Positions 16,902 to 24,300 of a stretch of 64,000 nt of DNA are shown in pieces. The notes under the pieces were generated by a model, which saw nothing but the letters and a program-made list of their open reading frames with translations, did no database searches and was not told the DNA's origin. Made by a program: the position numbers and the translations under genes. This stretch comes from M3007 sp041741155 (GTDB lineage Bacteria; Bacteroidota; Bacteroidia; Chitinophagales; Saprospiraceae): contig JBGSKO010000125.1 of the NCBI GenBank assembly GCA_041741155.1, positions 1 to 64,000 of the forward strand, written 5' to 3'. Position 1 is the stretch's first letter. Every line of letters begins with the position of its first letter.

Positions 16902-16927
16902 TTTTTTGGAGCGATGCATTGCGCTGC

Positions 16928-16961
16928 CAGCCCGCCCCTGCTTTTCGGCAGGGGCGGGCTG
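16928..16961 (+). terminator. Hairpin terminator after the sigma operon
   Basis: Perfect 14-bp GC-rich stem with a 6-nt loop (TTTTCG), followed by a short T-rich run, 26 nt after the stop codon. Confidence 0.8.
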
Positions 16962-16997
16962 TTTATTTTCAGCTTGTTCATTCCTGTCCGTAGTGGT

Positions 16998-17005
16998 TAC
17001 ATTTG
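16998..17005 (+). promoter_or_regulatory. TAnnTTTG promoter -7 box
   Basis: TACATTTG followed by CCCA, 38 nt before the ATG at 17044 and just after the terminator. Confidence 0.5.
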
Positions 17006-17043
17006 CCCAATAACATCGCGGCATTCACCTTGAAATCCAATTT

Positions 17044-18036
17044 ATGCGTATGACTTTCCGGCACTTATCCGCTTCGCTGATCCTGTTTTGCGTTTTTTTT
17101 ACAACAAATCTTTGTGCGCAAACGATGGCGTTCACTGCGGAAGACCTCGCGTTTTTCCACCAAAAAGCCCCGGTTTATCAGCAATGGCTCGACAAAACCG
17201 GACTCGGCGAGGCCATCCATGTCACCAAAGTGCGCCTGAAAAAAGACTCCATGGAACTGGAATTGTTGCTCCACGTCAACGCAACCGACCTCGATACGGC
17301 CATTGCCCTGTGGAACCGCGCCAAAGACGATTATAACCTCATCAACGACCAACTGCTGGAAGAAAAACTCTTCCAGACCTTTACGGCCTTTATGGAAATA
17401 CCGCCCGCCCAAGGCAATGTGCAGGTGTATGTACTCGACGAAGACGGCGCCTATATCCCCTGCTTTTATGTGGGCATTTGGGAAGAGGACGGCAACATCC
17501 GTACAGAATCAAAAATGCGCGAATGCCGGGACAAACCCATTGATCTCAGCTTGCAGCCCTTGCCCCTGCAAAAGACCGCAAAAGGTAAATCCACCGAAGT
17601 GCAACGCAACCTGACCAGCGCACAGGTGTTCGACGGAATCGAGGCATTTTTGAAAAAAAAATACACCCGTACGGACTGCTACGACCGCCGCCCGGAACTG
17701 CTCGTGGAACTCCGCACCGAATCCACCCTGCGCATCAGCGTCTCCGATCTGTGCCGGGTTGTACTGACGGATGAGCAAAAATCCCTGTGGTGCCGGGCCG
17801 TGGAAACACTCGGCATGGCATGCAACGACATCCGCCGCGAACGCCTCGAATTCGAATTCACCTACCTTTCCGGAAGCAACAACCTGAGCGGACGCCTGAT
17901 CGGCAAGTTCGGCTCCGGGGTCTATCGTCCCCGAAAAAGCGGCTACCTGGATATGGAACCCGACTTCAACGACTACCTCGACACCTACCACCTCAAGTTC
18001 CAGCAGGAACTCAAAAAATACCTGGAAAAACGATGA
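17044..18036 (+). CDS. Secreted/periplasmic protein of unknown function
   Basis: 330 residues starting MRMTFRHLSASLILF, with a signal peptide ending near residue 25 (TNLCAQ). No known catalytic motif was recognised. The mature part is mixed alpha/beta with many charged residues and several Cys (about 140, 161, 215, 236, 257, 266) that could form disulfides. The stop overlaps the ATG of the next gene (ATGA at 18033-18036), so the two are translationally coupled and probably work together. The partner carries an EAD-like domain on a membrane anchor, so a role as a periplasmic sensor or ligand for it is possible but is inference. Confidence 0.7.
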   Translation: MRMTFRHLSASLILFCVFFTTNLCAQTMAFTAEDLAFFHQKAPVYQQWLDKTGLGEAIHVTKVRLKKDSMELELLLHVNATDLDTAIALWNRAKDDYNLINDQLLEEKLFQTFTAFMEIPPAQGNVQVYVLDEDGAYIPCFYVGIWEEDGNIRTESKMRECRDKPIDLSLQPLPLQKTAKGKSTEVQRNLTSAQVFDGIEAFLKKKYTRTDCYDRRPELLVELRTESTLRISVSDLCRVVLTDEQKSLWCRAVETLGMACNDIRRERLEFEFTYLSGSNNLSGRLIGKFGSGVYRPRKSGYLDMEPDFNDYLDTYHLKFQQELKKYLEKR

Positions 18037-18731
18037 GCCTCCGCAACATACGCCAACAGATCGCCGACGGCGAACTGGCCCCCGCCCTCCGGGCAGCACT
18101 TGACCATGCCGAAAAATCCGGCATCGCCGAAACGGTAAACACCCTGACGGGCCTGAGCGCCAGCCTCGAACAAACCCGCCAACTCTGGAACACCGGCCAG
18201 TTGAACTTTGAGGAATATGCGCGCCAGCACGCCCGCTACACGCAATCGCTCCTCCATTGCCTCGACCGGCTGCCCGAGCACCCCAACCCCGCCGCCGCCC
18301 GCCGGATGCTGCCCGAAGATACCTTCAAAAAACGCCTGCTCTGGATGCTGGCCCTTGGCAAACTCCTGGTGCTGGGGCGCCTCGGTTACCACTGGAGCAC
18401 CGGCGGTTTCAACGACGACCAGGGCTGGGCTTGCATGGGTATCCTCGCGCCCACACTCGCCGGCTACCTGTACATTGTGCTGGACGACTACCTGCGCGCA
18501 CACAAAGAACAGGGCCCCGTGGCGGTGCGCTACGTCTCCGGCCCGCTGGTACAGTTTGTCTGGATCATCATTCCGGCCTATATGCTCGCCCTGATTTTTC
18601 TGATGGAGAAAAAAGTGATGCCGCCCCACCTGTCGTTTACGCAAATGACGGCGGGGTTTGCACTCGTGGAAACGGTGCTGGGAGGGTATGTCAGTCGGGT
18701 GGTGTCGGCGTTTTTCCGGGCAACAGCGTAG
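18033..18731 (+). CDS. EAD-like helical domain on a multi-pass membrane anchor
   Basis: 232 residues. The first ~85 residues have the pattern of an effector-associated domain (EAD11-like): IRQQIADGELAPALRAAL, then LSASLEQTRQLWNTGQLNFEEY and ARYTQSLLHCLDRLP. In NTPase- and caspase-centred conflict systems such domains mediate homotypic recruitment. From about residue 105 on there are about four hydrophobic segments (LLWMLALGKLLVLG, GILAPTLAGYLYIVL, FVWIIIPAYMLALIFL, TAGFALVETVLGGYV). It is coupled to the secreted protein upstream (4-nt overlap). No nuclease or protease domain lies in this protein or next to it. Family assignment is by pattern only. Confidence 0.65.
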   Translation: MSLRNIRQQIADGELAPALRAALDHAEKSGIAETVNTLTGLSASLEQTRQLWNTGQLNFEEYARQHARYTQSLLHCLDRLPEHPNPAAARRMLPEDTFKKRLLWMLALGKLLVLGRLGYHWSTGGFNDDQGWACMGILAPTLAGYLYIVLDDYLRAHKEQGPVAVRYVSGPLVQFVWIIIPAYMLALIFLMEKKVMPPHLSFTQMTAGFALVETVLGGYVSRVVSAFFRATA

Positions 18732-18930
18732 TGCGCGTAAGCATGGGCGATGGTACGAAATGAGAAGACAAGATTTGGCTTTTGAACGGATGCTGGCTAT
18801 TTTTGGCTTCGGAAAAATACGGAGTGCATAGTTTTAATACTCGAAAAACTAAAAAAACAGGTGCAGCACTGGCGCCAGAAAAAGGACTGGAACGGCGAGA
18901 ACCATTCACAAAAACACAAGGGTAATTGAC

Positions 18931-19257
18931 ATGATCTATACTTTCATCATGACCTATCGGGGCGGTACCTACAATGATCAGGTAGAAGCGCCAACTGTTT
19001 GGGATGCCACCCGGCTTTGGGCTGAAAACACGGCTAACGATCCGGATATTGAACATTTGGATGCCGAAGCATTTCGCCATGAAGTAGAAAACGAACTGGA
19101 GGAATTCCCTCCAACGCCGATTGATGGTTGTCCGAATGTGTGGCACTTGTTTTTCTTCTCCGGCCGGAACCGGATGGACGTACATATCGTGAATACGATG
19201 ACCATGATGGAGCCTGCAGCGGTTGGGGGTGGAACGGTGTTGCTCGCAAACCTTTAG
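18931..19257 (+). CDS. Small protein of unknown function
   Basis: 108 residues, starting MIYTFIMTYRGGTYNDQ. It is acidic, with VWDATRLWAENTANDPDIEHLD and two Trp-rich segments, and no signal peptide or membrane helix. No family was recognised. Codon use and amino-acid balance look protein-like, while the opposite-strand reading is rich in unlikely residues. It lies 199 bp after the EAD-like gene and converges with the GldM-like pair. The 199-bp gap contains a short open frame without a start that ends immediately before this ATG. Confidence 0.55.
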   Translation: MIYTFIMTYRGGTYNDQVEAPTVWDATRLWAENTANDPDIEHLDAEAFRHEVENELEEFPPTPIDGCPNVWHLFFFSGRNRMDVHIVNTMTMMEPAAVGGGTVLLANL

Positions 19258-19378
19258 ACCTATGTTCACAACAGGTTTGCTTGAAAACATTTCCACTACA
19301 ATGCTGCTGCTTACACGATTTACCGTAGCAGCATGGGAGAAAGGAGCAAGAAGGATACATGTCGAGTACTAAAATTGC

Positions 19379-20269
19379 TCACCTCGGCCCCACCTCCACT
19401 TCAAACTCCCACTTGAACAGGAATTTCATATCTTCAGGTATGTCTGGATCATCTACCCACGCCCTGACCTTATGTTTCCCAGGATAGGTAAACCGCTGCT
19501 CAAATTGCACCAGACCGCTGTCCGAAACATAACGTCGGCCATTGATCATGATCTCGAAGTCCTGCTCCGGGAAATAACGATCCAAATAGATTTCGGCTTC
19601 AAACAACTCTCCAACTCTGGGGCAGGGCCGGCGTGCCGTCAAAACCGGCAGGTGGGCGTACCGGATTTTATCCTCCGAACCCGCCCAGTGCGCCCTAACC
19701 CTCGCAAAACAATACCGCAATCCCGCATTGGCAGCCAATCCTGCCCGTACGCGCAGGGTATTGGCCAGTCGGGCAAGTTCAGGTTGTTCGGCCCGGGGAA
19801 GATACTCAGCAGCCATATCCCAAAATTCGTCCGGGAAGATTTTACGAAGTTGCTGCCCAAGGGCAGAATCGGAATCACAGGCCAATAAGACAGTATCCGA
19901 CAGGTGTGTAAATTGCTCCAGCAAAGGCGACAGTTCCTTGCGCTGATCCTCTATATCAGATATTCCGGCAATGCGTTCGAGCTCAAGGCCCGAAATTTCG
20001 ACCCATTTTTGAATGCCTTTAGCACTTACACGGTAGGTTTCCCCGCTGTCCGAACGATAAGCGTCCGCTTCACGATTAATGCGCCCCATAAGGTACCCAT
20101 TTTGCCGGGTAGAAATATCTTGCGCGGCCAAAGGAAACACCCCCTCCATAATACCGTGCAGCCGTGCCTGCTCCGTGGCTTTATGTTGAAAAAACCAGCC
20201 GGCGGCCACCAGAAGGGCTGCATAAATCAGGTGTTCTTTCCAGTGGAGACCGAGGAATCGGTTTTTCAT
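19379..20269 (-). CDS. GldM-like single-pass periplasmic protein, copy 2
   Basis: 296 residues from ATG 20269; a TTG three codons upstream is possible. One transmembrane helix lies near 14-27 (LIYAALLVAAGWFFQHK). A helical middle and a C-terminal Ig-like beta domain follow (GELFEAEIYLDRYFPEQDFEIMINGR...FEQRFTYPGKHKVRAWV). That layout and the 'eaeIyl...INGr...ypGkHkv' pattern resemble the periplasmic domains of the gliding/T9SS motor protein GldM, but the protein is shorter than GldM. It is a clear paralogue of the gene directly upstream (FFQHK[AM][AT]EQAR shared), separated by 5 nt. A role in anchoring or force coupling is inference. Confidence 0.65.
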   Translation of the reverse strand: MKNRFLGLHWKEHLIYAALLVAAGWFFQHKATEQARLHGIMEGVFPLAAQDISTRQNGYLMGRINREADAYRSDSGETYRVSAKGIQKWVEISGLELERIAGISDIEDQRKELSPLLEQFTHLSDTVLLACDSDSALGQQLRKIFPDEFWDMAAEYLPRAEQPELARLANTLRVRAGLAANAGLRYCFARVRAHWAGSEDKIRYAHLPVLTARRPCPRVGELFEAEIYLDRYFPEQDFEIMINGRRYVSDSGLVQFEQRFTYPGKHKVRAWVDDPDIPEDMKFLFKWEFEVEVGPR

Positions 20270-20274
20270 GGCGT

Positions 20275-21189
20275 TCAAATTTTTGGGGTGGACAAATCGT
20301 GGTTGGGTAGCACGCGCACTTCAAATGTTCTGGAGCAATTCTGGATGAAGGTGGAATCCCAGGCATCGAACACCCGGGCCTGCACATTCAGTTGATGCAC
20401 GCCCGGCTTGTCAAAACGGTGCTTATACGTCCATTTTCCCTTTTCATAATTGCAGGTGGTACCATTGATTTTGAAGATATGACCGGGGGAAAATTCCCGG
20501 GCGCCTCTGAAACTCCAATATATATCTGCTTTAACCACATCCCCTGCTACTGGACATGTTTGAAGACCGCGCCATTTGAAGAATGGTCCTACCCAGTGCC
20601 CTTCTCCACCGCTGACACTACGTCTAAGGTCGCTCAGTGCCAGTTTGCTCGCCAAAGCATACCGTAAGCGCAGGATGTCCGCCCAGCCTTGGGCCTCTTC
20701 GCGGTCGGCCTTTGAGAAATGCGCGACGAGCTGTTTTTGGAGGGTATCAGAAAAGTCGGGAAGTGCAAGCGTGAGGTATTCCTGAGCTCCCCAATCAGAA
20801 TCGCAATACATCAAAATTGAGTCGGAAAAAGCAGTCATTCCTTCAATTTGTTCCTGAAAAACAGCTGCTTGTTCGTCTGGGGACTTCTCATGTAACCCGT
20901 CTAGAGCTTTGTAGCAGTTGCGTGCTTCGCGCAAAACGGCTTGCGCTCTTTGCAGATCAAGTAGCATTCGATCAACCGGATAGCCAGTGACCTGCGAAAA
21001 AATTCCCCGGTATAAATCACCACTCCCTTCCTCCACCGCCGCCACCGCCAGCGGCGCCACCGCCGTCAGCATCCGGTGCCACCGCGCCTGCTCCGCCATT
21101 TTGTGTTGAAAAAACCCAACCACTGCGAGCAGTGCGGCGGCGTACGCAAAGCGGGCAGGCCAGGGGGAAATAGTTGTTGGTGTGGGCAT
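20275..21189 (-). CDS. GldM-like single-pass periplasmic protein, copy 1
   Basis: 304 residues from ATG 21189; the open frame extends 17 codons further but lacks sense for a signal anchor. A transmembrane helix lies near 11-25 (FAYAAALLAVVGFFQHK), followed by MAEQARWHRMLTAVAPLA, matching its paralogue position by position. The C-terminal region has GDVVKADIYWSFRGA, HIFKINGTTCNYEKG and FDKPGVHQLNVQARV, an Ig-like domain of GldM style, then a short extra tail. First gene of a two-gene operon, divergent from the giant adhesin at 21334 with 144 bp between starts. Confidence 0.65.
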   Translation of the reverse strand: MPTPTTISPWPARFAYAAALLAVVGFFQHKMAEQARWHRMLTAVAPLAVAAVEEGSGDLYRGIFSQVTGYPVDRMLLDLQRAQAVLREARNCYKALDGLHEKSPDEQAAVFQEQIEGMTAFSDSILMYCDSDWGAQEYLTLALPDFSDTLQKQLVAHFSKADREEAQGWADILRLRYALASKLALSDLRRSVSGGEGHWVGPFFKWRGLQTCPVAGDVVKADIYWSFRGAREFSPGHIFKINGTTCNYEKGKWTYKHRFDKPGVHQLNVQARVFDAWDSTFIQNCSRTFEVRVLPNHDLSTPKI

Positions 21190-21272
21190 GGGTAATGTCG
21201 GGTTTGCGCTGAAAGGCAAAGAAAAGCAATTATCAGGCAAAAGCCGCCCCGCCGGACACGGTTGCTATTTTC

Positions 21273-21280
21273 TACCTTTG
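21273..21280 (+). promoter_or_regulatory. TAnnTTTG promoter -7 box
   Basis: TACCTTTG, 53 nt before the adhesin ATG at 21334, in the divergent region. Confidence 0.5.
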
Positions 21281-21333
21281 TTCGCGTATCAGCCCTCGAA
21301 CACTGGAGATTTTCACCAAATCAAACAATCGCC

Positions 21334-24300
21334 ATGCACACCCGCCTGCTCGCACTCCTTGCCCTGCTCTGCTTTTCTTTGCCCGTATCCGCCCAGAAAT
21401 ACCTCGAGATGATCGAGGCGGGCACCTACCCCCTCTCGGAAATCCAGCAGGAAGCCGAGGCGCATTTCAACATCGTCGGGCGCGAACGCGGCAGCGGCTA
21501 CAAGCAGTACAAACGCTGGGAGTACGTCGCTCAAATGGAGCTGAACGACGCGGGCATCAAAATTGCCAACGTAGAACTGGCCCAACGCGCCCGCGATTAC
21601 CGTCGCGCCGAGCGGCAGCGGCAGGCCGAATCCGGCGGCTTTGCGGGCGACTGGAAAGAACTCGGCCCCACCTACTGGAATGCCACCTCCGCCTGGAGTC
21701 CCGGCGTGGGGCGCGTCACTTCTATCGGCATTGACCCAAACAACAACAACCACCTCATCGTGGGCAGCCCCACCGGCGGCGTCTGGAAAACCCTGAACGG
21801 CGCCGCCACCTGGACGAATCTCACCGACGACTACTCCACGGTGGACGTGTACGCCCTCGAAATTTCCCCCTACAACAGCAACCACTACCTCTGGGGCAGC
21901 ACTTCGGGCCGGATATTTCGCTCCACCGACGGCGGTACTACCTGGGCCACCACCGGCAACGTCACCGGCAGCGGACGCGTCAGCCGCATTCAATACCACC
22001 CCACCGACCCCAACACGGTGTACGCCGTGTCCGAGTCCAACGGCTTGTTCCGCTCCACCAACAGCGGCGCCACCTGGAGTGCTGTTTCCGGCGCTGGCGG
22101 CACCTCGGGATACGACGTGGAGTTCAAACCCGGCGACCCGAACACGATCTACTTTTCCGGCAGAAACGTCTATCGCTCCACCAACGGCGGCACGTCGTTT
22201 TCCCAAATCAGCGGCTTCGGCACCGCCAGCAACAACTACAAAATGATGGGCGTGTCGCCCGCCAACCCCAGTATTGTGTACGTTTTGGAGTCCAACGGCG
22301 GGCGATTCGGCGCTTTTTACAAATCCACCGACAGCGGGGCGTCGTTCACCAAACTGATTGACGGCGCCGACATCAATTATTTCGGATACAGCGCCACCGG
22401 CGACGACGATCGAGGCCAGGCTCCCCGCGACATGGACGTGGCCGTTCGCCCTTCCAATGCCAACGAAGTACACATCGCAGGCATCCACACCTGGAAATCC
22501 ATCAACGGCGGCACGTCGTTTTCCCTCACGTCCCACTGGGTGCCAGGCACCGCCGCTTCCCTCGGCGTTGGCTACAACCATGCGGATGTGGACATTCTGA
22601 AATTCAAGGGCGACACGCTGTATGTCGGCACCGATGGCGGCATTTACCGCAGCACCAACGGCGCGCAATCTTTTGTGGACCGCACGCCGGGCCTCGGTAT
22701 CCGGGAATTTTACAAAATCGGCGTGTCCAAAACCAATCCCAACGTGGTTTCGGGCGGCTCGCAGGACAACGGTACGGGTGTCATGCGTGGCGCTAACCGG
22801 GCCTGGGTGGACTGGCTCGGCGCCGACGGCATGGAGACATTTGTGGACTGGAATAATTCCAATATCCTGTACGGAACCTCGCAGAACGGATCCATGTACC
22901 GCTCCAATAACCAGGGCAATTCCTATTCCTCTATTTCCAAACCGCCCGGCGTGGACGACGGCGCCTGGGTTACGCCGTTCGAGCAGGATCCGCAGTTTGC
23001 CCCGACCATTTATGTGGCCTTCGCCGATGTGTGGAAAACCAGCAACAACGGCGGTACCTGGACGAAAATTTCCACCTTCGACAACGGGAACATGAACCAC
23101 ATGAAACTGGCGCCTTCCGACAATCAGCGCATCTATGTGGCCCGCGGCTCGTCGTTGTTCACCACAGCCAATGGCGGCGGCGCCTGGACGACCATCACGT
23201 CGGCCTGGGGAACCAACAGCATCAGTTTTATCGCCGTACACCCCCAAAACCCACAGCGTCTGCTGATCGTTACCGCATCCGGGGTGTACCACTCCACCAA
23301 TGCCGGAAGCAGCTGGACAAACATCAGCGCGGGTCTGCCCTCGGGTACCAAATACTGCGCGGCATGGGAAAATACGGGCAAAAACGGCATCTACGTCGGC
23401 GGCTTCGGGTTTGTGTCGTACACCAACGACGACCTCGGCGGCCAATGGGTGGGTTTTTTCGAGGGGCTACCCAACGCACGCGTGTACGAACTGGAAATCA
23501 ACTACGTATCCAATACCATTTTCGCCGGCACGTATGGCCGGGGCCTGTGGGAATCGCCGCTGTACCAGGCATCTCCACCCGTTGCGGCTTTCGATGCCGA
23601 CAAGCGCCAGGGCTGTCGGGAAATGACCGTCGCGTTCGTGGACAAATCCGCCAACAACCCCACGGCCTGGGAATGGACCTTTACGGGCGGCACCCCGGCT
23701 ACATCCACCCTGCAAAACCCCACAGTTACGTTTAGCGGGACCGGCGCGTACACCGTCCGGCTGACCGCCTCCAATGATGCGGGCGTGGATACCACCGAAA
23801 CTGTCGGTTACATCGTCATTCATGGCCCGTCGGCGCCTGCCGTTTCCGGCGCGGAACGCTGTGGCCCGGGAGAAGTGTCCTTTCAGGCAACAGGCACCCC
23901 CGGCGACCAAATCAGGTGGTTCGACTCCGAAGCGGCCACCGACCCGCTGTTTACCGGCGACGTGTTCACAACGGATATTACCCAAACTACTACGTTTTAC
24001 GCCGCCACCGGCACAAATTTCAGCGCAACGCAGCGCGTGGGGCCAACCACCAATACCATTGGCGGGGGCGGCGATCATGCCGGCAACCAATTTTTGATTT
24101 TCGATGCGGCAAAACCGTTTCGCCTGAAATCTGCGCTGGTGTACGCCGCCGGGGCCAAAAACCGTACGTTCCAGGTGCGAAATGCCGGTGGCGCCGTTTT
24201 GCTGGAAAAAACTGTTTTTGTAAATGACGGGGAAAGTCGCGTCATCCTGGATCTGGATATCCCGCAAGGCGCCGACCTGCAAATCGGCTGCATCACCCAG

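Noticed and set aside
21313..23445. 710-codon minus-strand open frame
   Set aside because: Antisense to the BNR repeat region with no motif or signal peptide; the plus strand encodes a well-formed adhesin.
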